Part shown: piece after piece, positions 35,273 through 45,400 of the stretch
How the letters are laid out: each line of letters opens with the position of its first letter
Position numbering within the stretch: the stretch's first letter is position 1
Source of the DNA: Robiginitomaculum sp.
Lineage (GTDB): Bacteria > Pseudomonadota > Alphaproteobacteria > Caulobacterales > Maricaulaceae
Length of the DNA: 52,408 nt
NCBI GenBank assembly: GCA_023301505.1
Contig: JALZUP010000026.1
Location: forward strand, 1 to 52,408
Direction: 5' to 3'
The notes under the pieces: model-generated
What the model saw: the letters and a program-made list of their open reading frames with translations, nothing else
Told to the model about the DNA's origin: nothing
The model's database searches: none
Program-made: the position numbers and the translations under genes

Positions 35273-38097
35273 TATATTTTTATTAGCTTATAAGTTATGT
35301 AAACATCAACTGTACTGTCATTTATTGGATTATCAAAAACACCTTTGATGATCAACTTTTTATTATGAACATACATTGTTTCTGCAGACGAAGGACTTGA
35401 CAAAACATTTCTTTCCATATTTCCAAAATATGAAGAAGTATCTGTCATTATGCCACTAGGGCTTTTAAACTGCGGCTGCGTTGCGGTATCAATTATTAAA
35501 TCCATTATGCCTGTGTTTGGTTCATTAACATTGAAAACATAGTTCATATCCGCTTCAATTATTTTAATGTAATATCCAGAAGGTGGTGCAGGAATAGCAT
35601 CAACAGGAGCAGAAAAAAGCGTTCTAATATCCGCGACACTTAATGATATTTTCTTTGTCAAAACTGGCAATATTGTTTGGACACGTCCTTCTGCATCTAT
35701 AGCCAAAGATCTTTCAGGCGCGGTCATAACACCATCACCGTGATCATAACCTTCAACAAATCCATACGCAGAATCCGTTCCGTAGTTCTTTAATTGCAAT
35801 ATTCCGTTTCTAATTTCAAAACCATACGGTGTGTGATACATCGTTGATGCTCTCGATGGATTGTTCGCGTAATACCAAGTATAAGGATCTGAAACATCCG
35901 CACCATTTATTGCGGTCAAACCAGTATAATGACCTGCGGTGTTTATCGAACGTACTTGTGCGTATTTTTCCAGTGTATTTGTGTTTAAAGCGTAAGCAAC
36001 AAACCTTGATTCATTTTGACTTCCTGACGGTGACAAGTCCTTGACACCCATAGTTGAAGTAAACTTGAACGCACCTGCATCACCTGTAAAAATATAAGTC
36101 TGTCCGTTCAAATAATCTGGATGCTTTCTGACCTCTATTGTGCCACCCTTTATTGTTCCTATTGTCAAACCTAAATCTGACAAATGCGCTTCGCCAATAT
36201 GCTGAACAATTTGACGTCCGTCTGGCATTATGAATGTAGTCTTTTCATCGCCTTTAACATCAATTAAATGTGCAGGATTCTGTTCATTGAAACCTGTTTT
36301 CCCATTCCTGAAAATATCCATCGCTTCATCAAGAACGTGATTTCCAGTTCCGACCTGTCTGAATGCAGATCCATTTCTTGTAATACGAACAACACGCCAT
36401 TTGTCTGTGTCTGTTTTTGTCAATGATATTCCAGAATTCACACCTGTGTGTTCAAGAACATCATTGTCTTCTGTTACTATCTGAACGCCACCTTCAACAT
36501 TGAATGTTGGTTCGTGATTTGCGTTGTTCTGATAAAAATCAAAATAACTTCCAATTTCAATTGGTTCTGTCGCGTTTAAAGGAATAGTGATTTCAATTGG
36601 TTCAAGAACACCATTGTTGTCAAATGCGTTTGATTCAAAATGAACGGTGCTATCCGAACCAGAAATCGTGTAATCATCACTTAAAGATTTTATTCGTCGA
36701 ACAATAACGTTTGGCGAATAGTCAACTTCACCAACTTTCCTGAAATGATACGCAATCAAATTGTCTTCAAAAATGAAGTGTGCAAAATATTGTTGATCTG
36801 GCTCAAATTCAGGACTTTGTTCAAAACGAAGTTGAAAACCAAAATCAAGTGTCCCATTCACATCACCAACATTGTTCACAATTGAGATAACCCCAAGATA
36901 AAAACCATTTAAAACCAATATATCACCATCCGCAGTTGCAAGAAGTCCAGTGTCCTGAAATATTTGATTGTCTTGATTCGTTACAAACAAAGAAACTGTT
37001 GTGTCTTCATCTGTATCAAATGGCATTAAATACGAAAAACTTCCGATTTGAAGTTGTGCAATTCCTGTTGTTCCTGTCACGGTGAATTCCCATCTGGCTT
37101 GTGGTTTTGGAAATTCTGTCTTTCCAGTGGTATCAATTAAAACACGTGCATTTCCGAAAAGGGACTTTTGACCAAAATCAAATGCGTCTGCAGTGTATGG
37201 TGTTTCATAATTATAAAAAATACCTTCGTGGTTTGAAAGATCAATTGAATCACCTGTGAGATCTGAAACCTTCTGCGGCAAACTTTCTTGATAGGCAGGT
37301 GTAGGATCAACCGCATTTTCATCTGGAAACAATCTGAAATCTTCATCATCCACAACTGGAAAACCGTTTCCGATTTCTTCTTCTGCACCTAAATACAACC
37401 AAATTCTTTCGTCACCATCCTGAACGGCTCTAAAAAGAACAGTCACGCCGTTTGGCGTACTGAATGGACCTGCAGCGTTCACCGCATCTTCAACAACAGT
37501 TGTTCCAATATCACCCAAATCAAATTCAATCGGTTCATAACTCCTGTTATCAATAGTATTAAAATACCTAATACCATTCGATTGAAGTTCCGTACCTGAA
37601 ACACCCAAAGATGCGACACCTTGTGCGTTCGGTTGAATTCGTTGTGTAAGTACGAAAAATTCTTGAATCACCGCATACGATGGTGGGTTTGGATCTGCAG
37701 GTGTTGCGCCAACAGAAATTCCAGTGCCATTCGTCAAAACAATTCGATTCACAAAAAAGAAATACAAAGTTCCCTGTTCAAGAACATAGTTTGCATTTGC
37801 ATTGATTGCCGTTCGGACCTTTGAAATTGTTGATCCTGCTGCATCAAAGTCAATCGTGACCTGTTTAAATTTTGCAGGAACATTTCCAAGAACCAAATCT
37901 TGTGCAATGTTGTCCACTAAATTTTGAAGCGGCAATCTTTTTGATGTAGCACCAATTGCAATTCGAAGAACTCCATTTCGATCCACTGGATCCATTAATG
38001 TCAATTCACCTGTTGTTTTTGAATTCGCAACAAGTGCATTTTTCCAGTTAATTAATTCAGTTAATCTGTCCAGAATTTGTTGATCTGTAAAACTCAT
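35272..38097 (-). CDS. Large tail fibre/spike protein
   Basis: This 941-residue protein is beta-rich, with N, D, T and G turns and few charged helices. Parts such as AGRTGFNEQNP-like segments and the run KTTFIMPDGRQIVQHIGEAH (about residues 640-660) resemble fibre shafts. The C-terminus has a small sandwich (STVDVYITYKLIKI). It probably binds the cell surface. The next gene down is the esterase, overlapping by one base, so the two probably work together. Confidence 0.7.
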   Translation of the reverse strand: MSFTDQQILDRLTELINWKNALVANSKTTGELTLMDPVDRNGVLRIAIGATSKRLPLQNLVDNIAQDLVLGNVPAKFKQVTIDFDAAGSTISKVRTAINANANYVLEQGTLYFFFVNRIVLTNGTGISVGATPADPNPPSYAVIQEFFVLTQRIQPNAQGVASLGVSGTELQSNGIRYFNTIDNRSYEPIEFDLGDIGTTVVEDAVNAAGPFSTPNGVTVLFRAVQDGDERIWLYLGAEEEIGNGFPVVDDEDFRLFPDENAVDPTPAYQESLPQKVSDLTGDSIDLSNHEGIFYNYETPYTADAFDFGQKSLFGNARVLIDTTGKTEFPKPQARWEFTVTGTTGIAQLQIGSFSYLMPFDTDEDTTVSLFVTNQDNQIFQDTGLLATADGDILVLNGFYLGVISIVNNVGDVNGTLDFGFQLRFEQSPEFEPDQQYFAHFIFEDNLIAYHFRKVGEVDYSPNVIVRRIKSLSDDYTISGSDSTVHFESNAFDNNGVLEPIEITIPLNATEPIEIGSYFDFYQNNANHEPTFNVEGGVQIVTEDNDVLEHTGVNSGISLTKTDTDKWRVVRITRNGSAFRQVGTGNHVLDEAMDIFRNGKTGFNEQNPAHLIDVKGDEKTTFIMPDGRQIVQHIGEAHLSDLGLTIGTIKGGTIEVRKHPDYLNGQTYIFTGDAGAFKFTSTMGVKDLSPSGSQNESRFVAYALNTNTLEKYAQVRSINTAGHYTGLTAINGADVSDPYTWYYANNPSRASTMYHTPYGFEIRNGILQLKNYGTDSAYGFVEGYDHGDGVMTAPERSLAIDAEGRVQTILPVLTKKISLSVADIRTLFSAPVDAIPAPPSGYYIKIIEADMNYVFNVNEPNTGIMDLIIDTATQPQFKSPSGIMTDTSSYFGNMERNVLSSPSSAETMYVHNKKLIIKGVFDNPINDSTVDVYITYKLIKI

Positions 38098-38118
38098 TTT
38101 TTTATGTATTTAACTATA

Positions 38119-40191
38119 TTATTGATATAAAACAAAATCTTCGCCGCCATCCACTATCGCAGGGACTTCCTGATTTCCACTATTAAGATTCAGCGTTCCT
38201 GAATCACTATTGTAAACGTTTTCTGCTTTTGTAAGGTCCGCAACAATGTCATAAAGGTTTGTATCTTCCAAAGGACCTGTTTTCTGTATTGATGCTTTAA
38301 CATATCGAACATCATCCAAATAAAGTTCTGGATGAGCGAACGCCTGAATCATTTGTCGCATCCGTGGCGTTGTGACAGGTTGAAAAGAAAAAATATTTCT
38401 TTCGTGAACAGTACTTTCCAAAAGTTTTGCATCTGTGTCTGTCAGGTGCGTTGTGCTTTCATCTGAAAAATCACCTTCGATCAATTCCTTCTTCAATCGC
38501 ATCAAGAACTTTATTCCTGTAGCGAAAAACACATCTGTGTTGCTAGTATTCCAGTACGATATTTTAACAGTGTTTTCGTGTCGAACTTTTACGTTGCATA
38601 ATTCAGAAAGATATTTTCTTTCACCAAAAACAACATCATCACATTTGATTTCAAAACGAAGACATTTTTCATCGAAAGAAGCCATATCAATTGTCGCTTC
38701 AAAAACTTCGTATGGTAAAAGATTGTAAAAACAAGAAGTGATGAAATCCGCATCAACAACCAGTGCAGCAACACCAGAAATGACCAAAACTTCTGCGTTC
38801 AATTCTTCTGAATAAATCACATCTTCAATCAAGGCCCACGTTCCACCTATTCCAAGATAATTTCCTTTAACACCCCACGGTGGCAATCCACCATTCAATG
38901 CGTAATCACCAATATCTGCATTTGTGTCATAGTCATAAAGATTCCCATTTACAAAATAAACACCTGCACGACCTGATCCATCCGTGAAAAGAAATTTTTT
39001 CGCATCACGCTTGTCTTTCAATCTCATAAAGTTAGAAACCTGCGTCACCGAATGACTTTGCACACCTGTAAGTGCGGAAATTGAAACTTCTGCAGATATA
39101 ACTTCATCAACACCACTAAGTTTTGAATAAAACCTGTTTGTTGCATAGTTTGATTTCCATTGCGCCGTGACAATATCACAAGTTTGAAAAAATAGTATTT
39201 CAGTATATGGTTTTTTATATTCTTCTTCGTTCGAAAGTGTGTTTTCTTCGTTCTTGTAGTTTGCGCAATCACCCCAAACAACCACGTCTTTGAATCGAAT
39301 TGAATTTGCTTTTGATACTGACAAGTATGGTGAATTAATACCGAACCCATCCAAAACAAAATCTTTTGTCCGAACACATCCATATTGATCCCGAACATAC
39401 ATTGTGTATGATCCAGAAAACAGTCCTGTGAATTGGTTATTTGTGGACCACGAAGTTCCATTCAATGAATATTGAAAAGAAAGAAGGTTTTGAATGTCCA
39501 ATGTTGCTGCAAATAAAGAAACAGACACGATGACAGTCGCACCAGACGGATTGTCATCTATATTCAAACCTATTGAAGCAGAATTGAAAGAAGGTGGTGT
39601 GACCACGCTTTCCGTGTCACTGTATGTTGATTGATTCGCAGTCAACTGAATACTGGATCCACGCGGCAACATAATCACAAAAGGGTTTGTGGTGACAGGT
39701 GTTGGATCTAATCCACCGACAAAACTTTGTATTTCGTATGAATCTGCCTGAATATTAGTTGTCACCGTGACTTCTACATTTGAACACGGACTGTCACCAT
39801 CATCAAAAGTAACTGTATCAATAAAAAACGGCAATGCAGTTTGGTTTGTCACCACGAATGTCACACCTGCAGGAACAGAAACAGAACTTTGATCAAATGA
39901 AACCTGAATCTGGTTGCTTGCAATAGTTACAATATTTGAAGATCTGGATGTTGTGAATAATCCTGTGACATTGTAATCCGCATTGAAGGATTGAAGAAAT
40001 GCGATCGCACTTCTTTCACCTGCATTTGATGTCGGTGTTCCAACTGAAACCGAACCATTGTTTGATCGAAATGAAGTCCATTGTTCCAAGATTTGAAAAA
40101 CATTATTGTTTGCAATATCACCTGCATCGAATGAAATTGTTTCATTTGTTAAATCAACACCGAATGTGATTTGTATTTCTGAATATGTCAT
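38119..40191 (-). CDS. Tail protein with SprB-like repeat
   Basis: The 690-residue protein (MTYSEIQI start, TAATG overlap with the upstream stop) includes a SprB-type repeat: FQYSLNGTSWSTNNQFTGL, then FSGSYTMYVRDQYGCV (about residues 230-280). This repeat is common in Bacteroidota surface adhesins, which supports the host assignment. The rest is beta-rich with a long C-terminal domain. I assign it to the tail tip or baseplate by its place between the distal-tail and fibre genes. Confidence 0.7.
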   Translation of the reverse strand: MTYSEIQITFGVDLTNETISFDAGDIANNNVFQILEQWTSFRSNNGSVSVGTPTSNAGERSAIAFLQSFNADYNVTGLFTTSRSSNIVTIASNQIQVSFDQSSVSVPAGVTFVVTNQTALPFFIDTVTFDDGDSPCSNVEVTVTTNIQADSYEIQSFVGGLDPTPVTTNPFVIMLPRGSSIQLTANQSTYSDTESVVTPPSFNSASIGLNIDDNPSGATVIVSVSLFAATLDIQNLLSFQYSLNGTSWSTNNQFTGLFSGSYTMYVRDQYGCVRTKDFVLDGFGINSPYLSVSKANSIRFKDVVVWGDCANYKNEENTLSNEEEYKKPYTEILFFQTCDIVTAQWKSNYATNRFYSKLSGVDEVISAEVSISALTGVQSHSVTQVSNFMRLKDKRDAKKFLFTDGSGRAGVYFVNGNLYDYDTNADIGDYALNGGLPPWGVKGNYLGIGGTWALIEDVIYSEELNAEVLVISGVAALVVDADFITSCFYNLLPYEVFEATIDMASFDEKCLRFEIKCDDVVFGERKYLSELCNVKVRHENTVKISYWNTSNTDVFFATGIKFLMRLKKELIEGDFSDESTTHLTDTDAKLLESTVHERNIFSFQPVTTPRMRQMIQAFAHPELYLDDVRYVKASIQKTGPLEDTNLYDIVADLTKAENVYNSDSGTLNLNSGNQEVPAIVDGGEDFVLYQ

Positions 40192-42452
40192 TATCTGTTG
40201 CTTTTTAAGATTTTCCACTGGCCTGCACCATTGGGTTTCAAATTAAATAAAAATCCACGTTCAAGAATGTTGTCTTCGTTTGTATATTCTACAAGTCCAT
40301 AAACATTTCTTATTTCTTCCCCCAAAATTACAGTAACACCTTCAATTTGTTGGTTCAAATCGAAATCAATTTCGTGTTCGAAGTTTACCCATTCAGGATC
40401 AAAACGCGCTTTTCCTAGTTCTGTATTGACTATATCGTCACTTTCTTGATACTGTGGTTGTCCAGAAAACTTTGTTTTCAGTTTAGTGTTTGCCGTTGAA
40501 GATCCGTGTTTTATGTAGTCAATAGGATATGCAATCAACGCACTTGCAATATTACAGTTGTGTTTGTATCGCATCAAATTGAAAGGTGTCCATCGAAGAT
40601 TCGTGGCCGTTGAAGGACTGAAAACACCTTCTGGTTCTGATTCGAAATCATCCTGCCAGACACGTTGTTTGAAATTATCAAAATCCCTTTTCATATCAAA
40701 GATGAAATTGTCAAGATCATATCTTGTGTCTTCTGTTGGATTTTTGAATATTGATTTTCTTCTGGCAAATTCAGGACCATAAACATCTGCACGATATTTT
40801 GAAACCCTTCTGAATTCATTGACAACCGCTTCAATCACGGTTGTGAATGTTGATAGTGCATTGTATTCATCAAGTCCCATCGCTTCTTCGTATTCACCGC
40901 CTTTTTCATATCCGATCACTATGTTTGAATAGAAGAATTCAGTCGCAGTTTCACGTTTTACATTCTTGATCTGGTTTGGCAATCTGATCAAAACATTGTT
41001 ATTATAGAAATACGAAAGATCTTCAACACGAACACGTTCTTTGAATCCGAAATTTTCAATTCCAACACCTATTCTGTGAATCGTTTCCATTGATTGAACA
41101 TAATCCTTCCAAGTAGTGGTCAAACGTTTATACTTGTTACCATCCGACAATGGAAATTCATCGAATTGTCGGATCCAGAATCCGTGTGCAATTCCTGTCA
41201 AAGATCCTTCGCCGTCTTGATCATATCCAATGTCAGTTCTTCCAAATATTTTTGAATAGAATGCATCTTCTTTGTCAGTCATTATTTCAACAAGTCTTTC
41301 ACCCATTTCGTGAGATAAAACAACTTTTGTGCTTGTTGCTTCATCAAAACTATCTTCTTTCAAACTGCAGGATGCAACAATGTTTCTTGCAAAACATCTG
41401 ACACCTGCATTGTTATCTGTGTACATATCCGATTTCAAGAAAACTTCAACCGCAGCACTTTCACCTGCTAAAAGTGTGAAGTTCTGGTTTTGATATGACG
41501 TCGAAATCTGTCTTGTAAATTGTGGATATGGTGCATCATAGTCACTAGGCAAAACAAGTTCAGATGTTCCATTTGTTTCTGGTGGATTTTCAGATCTTAA
41601 TTCGTGAAGGACCGTTCTGTTTTTAAGATCAAAATCAAAACCGTTTTGATAAACAGTCAAACAAACTTTGTATCGACACCACTGAACATTTTCATATTGT
41701 TGAAAGAATGCATCCAAAGAAATATCCAAATCAATATCAAACACCCTTGTCTGCTGCATATCAAACAATATCATCATATCCAAGTTTCCAACCTGTTCCG
41801 ATCCTGTTGATTGCGGTGTTGGTTGATTCAATATGCCTTGATGACTATTCGCAACAATTCGAAGTGGTATTCCACAAGTTTGATTCCGCGTGTTTCCTGC
41901 ATTGGTTTCAACCTGAACATTCGCCTGATCATTTTGTGGTGAAATATCAAATTCACTTTCAAGAAATATTTCACGTCCATCAAGTCGAAGATTCCTTGTT
42001 TCAAGTGGCGCGATTTCACGTCCTGCGATGGTGTCCAGTCTTTCAACTTCAATCTTTTCGTTTTCACGTGCTTTCATTGATTGTTCAAGACCACCAGAAT
42101 TGAACTTCACCGACACCTTTTTGTTTTCAGTGGAATATTCTGCAAGATCCAAAAAACCTGTATATGCCAAAACCCACAAGTCTGTTTGTGGGTGCATTTC
42201 TTCCTTTATCAATTTTATTTTGGCGTTGATTCCGTACAGTTTCCGAACGAGTTTGATCAAATCCGCACCATCTTGAACGAACAACAATGAGTTTGAAAAC
42301 TTCGAGAAAATACCGTGATAGTCTTCATTTCTTGCAAGTTCTTTTTCATCTTCATTCCAGTTTTCTGGTTCCGTTATCTGAACAGTTCCGAATTCTTCGT
42401 GATAAAGACTGAAACGAACCCTGTCTTTGTATGTTGGATTAAAATTTCCCAT
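40191..42452 (-). CDS. Distal tail/baseplate protein
   Basis: The 753-residue protein directly follows the tape measure, the usual place for the distal-tail or hub protein. The N-terminus (DRVRFSLYHEEFGTVQITEP, GFLDLAEYSTENKKVSVKFN) looks like a tail-tip attachment domain seen in Bacteroidota siphophages. It is otherwise not diagnostic. It probably forms the baseplate platform to which fibres bind. Confidence 0.7.
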   Translation of the reverse strand: MGNFNPTYKDRVRFSLYHEEFGTVQITEPENWNEDEKELARNEDYHGIFSKFSNSLLFVQDGADLIKLVRKLYGINAKIKLIKEEMHPQTDLWVLAYTGFLDLAEYSTENKKVSVKFNSGGLEQSMKARENEKIEVERLDTIAGREIAPLETRNLRLDGREIFLESEFDISPQNDQANVQVETNAGNTRNQTCGIPLRIVANSHQGILNQPTPQSTGSEQVGNLDMMILFDMQQTRVFDIDLDISLDAFFQQYENVQWCRYKVCLTVYQNGFDFDLKNRTVLHELRSENPPETNGTSELVLPSDYDAPYPQFTRQISTSYQNQNFTLLAGESAAVEVFLKSDMYTDNNAGVRCFARNIVASCSLKEDSFDEATSTKVVLSHEMGERLVEIMTDKEDAFYSKIFGRTDIGYDQDGEGSLTGIAHGFWIRQFDEFPLSDGNKYKRLTTTWKDYVQSMETIHRIGVGIENFGFKERVRVEDLSYFYNNNVLIRLPNQIKNVKRETATEFFYSNIVIGYEKGGEYEEAMGLDEYNALSTFTTVIEAVVNEFRRVSKYRADVYGPEFARRKSIFKNPTEDTRYDLDNFIFDMKRDFDNFKQRVWQDDFESEPEGVFSPSTATNLRWTPFNLMRYKHNCNIASALIAYPIDYIKHGSSTANTKLKTKFSGQPQYQESDDIVNTELGKARFDPEWVNFEHEIDFDLNQQIEGVTVILGEEIRNVYGLVEYTNEDNILERGFLFNLKPNGAGQWKILKSNR

Positions 42453-45400
42453 TTATGACCATTTTGTGTTTTTGAATCTGAACAATTCGTGGTTCAAATC
42501 AACTGGTTTGTGATCCTTCGGATCTTTTGGTTTGTTGCGTTCAATCGCGCGTCTTGTTTCTTTCAATTCTGCAACAATATTTTTTCCGCTTTGATCAAAT
42601 AATTGTGAAGCCTGAAAAGAATTCATTTTGTTATTTGAATAGTGTATATCTGTCAACACGCTATCACGCATCATCTTGTCATATTCCGCAACAGATGGTG
42701 TCACTTTGGTTTTTCGTGGCAAATCAAGAATCGTTGGTTTTGAAACAACGTATGGTTTTCGATTCGGTTCCTGAATTACTTCTGGACGTTCTTCACCTAC
42801 CAACGCAGGACCACCCTTGTGATTGTCTGTTCCTTTTGCATACGCAGGAATTGGTTTTGCAATAATCGCAGCAATCTGAATCGCTCCCAATGCACCGACC
42901 AATGCTGCACCGACATTTCCTGCAATTGGTCCAAGTTGTGCGTATGATTGCATAATTCCAAGAGCAGTGGCGATTGCTACATCAACAACTGCAAGTGACT
43001 TGTTCAAAATTGCCTGCTTCCGTTGTTCCTTCCTTTTCTTTTCTTCTAATTGTTCACGGCGTTCTTCACCTTTAGCTTCAATTTCTGCACGTTGTTCATC
43101 TGAAAGGTTTTCATTTTCAAGAAGACGTTCGGTCCTGTCATCATTCGCATCAATTTCTTCGTCTATTGACTGAATTCTGGCTTCGAAAATAGAATTGGCC
43201 AAATCTACCAACGCAGATGCAAGTGCCTGTGATATTGCAAGGATCTGTTCAACCTTTTCTTCTTCACTTATAACTTCTTTTTCGTTGTTTTCCAAATACT
43301 GTTGTGTATTTAGATCTGAAATTTGAAGTTTTATTCCTGACAATTCCGCTTCCAACGCCGCACGTTTTTCTGCAGACAATGTTTCATCTTTAAGAAGTTT
43401 GTCAATCGCAGCAACTTGAACATTCAATGCGTCAATTGCATAACGTTTTTTTATTTCTGCAATCCTTCTTTCGGATGCTTCAATCGCATCTTCACGCGTG
43501 TTGTATTGATCAAGGGATGAAGCAAAGAAATCATTTTCACGTTCCAGTTCTTCGTTCAACAATTTCTGTTGTATGTCCGCTTTTAACTTTGCATCATTCT
43601 GGAACTTTTCAATATCAATTGCATCTGTTCGATTTTCGTTCTTTTCCTTTATTTCATCACGTTTTTTGATGAATTCTTCTTCGATCAACAGACGTGCGTT
43701 CTTTTCACGTTCTGCAATTTCTTCCTTCAACGCAATAGATCTTTCACCACCTTTTGCGATCACTGCAAGTTCCTGATCCGTGGCATAATTGATCGCATCC
43801 AACTTCACTTGTGTCTTCGATCTTTCCAGTTCAATTTCCAGATTGTTTTGAAAAAATATCGCCTGTTTCCTTACTTCATAGGCTGCATCTTCTTCATTCG
43901 CAACCGAATCAAGATATTCGATTCTTTTCTTCAAAGAAAACTGTTCCAGTTTAATAATATCACTTGAAAGTTGTTTTGCGAGTGCTAGACGTTCTTTTTC
44001 GGCCTTATTAGAAGACTTTGTTGCTTTTGCAGTGCCAAGTATCAAATCAATTTCTTTCTGGTATATAGCGATCAATTTGTCTTTTGCGATTCTTTCGTCA
44101 ATCTGGTTCCTGTTCAATTGCTTCTTTTCCAGATTCAAGGACTTGATCTTTTCTTGCAACTCCTGAACTTTCAAAAGTTCTTCGGCTTTTCCTTCTGCGA
44201 TCACCTTTGATTCATCTGCAAGTTTTTCATCGATTTCACGTTGTCTTTCCTTTTCTTCATTCAACCTGATCATTTCACGTCCTTCTGCAGTCAATGACTG
44301 GATGAACAACTTCTTTTGCGCGATATCCTTTTCATTTTGTTTGATCGCGTCTTGAACCAATTGAATTTGTGTTGAAGTCAGTGCGTTTCCTTCAACAATC
44401 ACATCAACATTCTTTCGACCTTGAATTTCTTGTTTCTTTAAAACACCATTATAATTTGCAACACGTCCAACACCTTCAACATAAAATGCAACACCTTCTT
44501 CTGTCACACGATTCAATTCCGATTGTGCTTTTTCCAGAAGTTTCAATTGTTCTTCATTTTCCTTCAACAAAGTCTTTTCAAGTTGTCCATTGATACGTGC
44601 ATTTTCATCATTGAATTCTTTAACCTTTCCAGTATTTATTGAAAGTGCATTTCCATACTTATCAACTTCTGTGACGGCCAATGGAACATCTTTTGCAATT
44701 TGCTTGATAATGTCATCCAGTTCGCGTTGTTCCTTTTCGTTCAAAGAAGTTTTTGCGGTTAATTCATCATATCTTTCTGCAGCCTTAGCCATAGAATTTG
44801 AATGTGCTTCCATCGAAAATGTTGAATTCAAAAACGCTTCTGTTGATTCATTGGTCTTTTCAACCATTTCAGAAAGTGGAACATTAAGCCTTTGCACTAT
44901 TTCATAAATTGCATAAAGTGCAGCAATAGCGATTCCAATTGCGTTTGCTTTTAACACTGTATTGAATGCTTTCCACGACAAAGTGGCAATCTTCACACCA
45001 CCTGCAGATCTTATTGCTGCAAGTCTGGTCAATACCATTGTTTTGTTCATCAATGATTGTTGGATCCTAGCAAGGAAAACAAATGTCTTGTATGCAATCC
45101 ATACCTTTCCTGCAGTAACCAAAGAAGAAACCAACGTTGAAAAGTTTTCTGCAATAAATCGAATGCCATCACGAAGTTTTTCACCTGCACCTGTAGAATC
45201 ATTCAATGAAAGAATATATCCTTCAAATGCCGATCGTATCAACTTCAAAGATCCATCCAATGTGTCCAATTCTTTGTCTGCCATTCTTTGTGCGGTCCCT
45301 GCAGCATTGTTCAATGCTTCATCAAGTTCATTCGTTTTGTCAATGTTGTTTGCAAGAACTGCAGCCGACACCGCAGCACGTTTTCCAAATTCATCATTTG

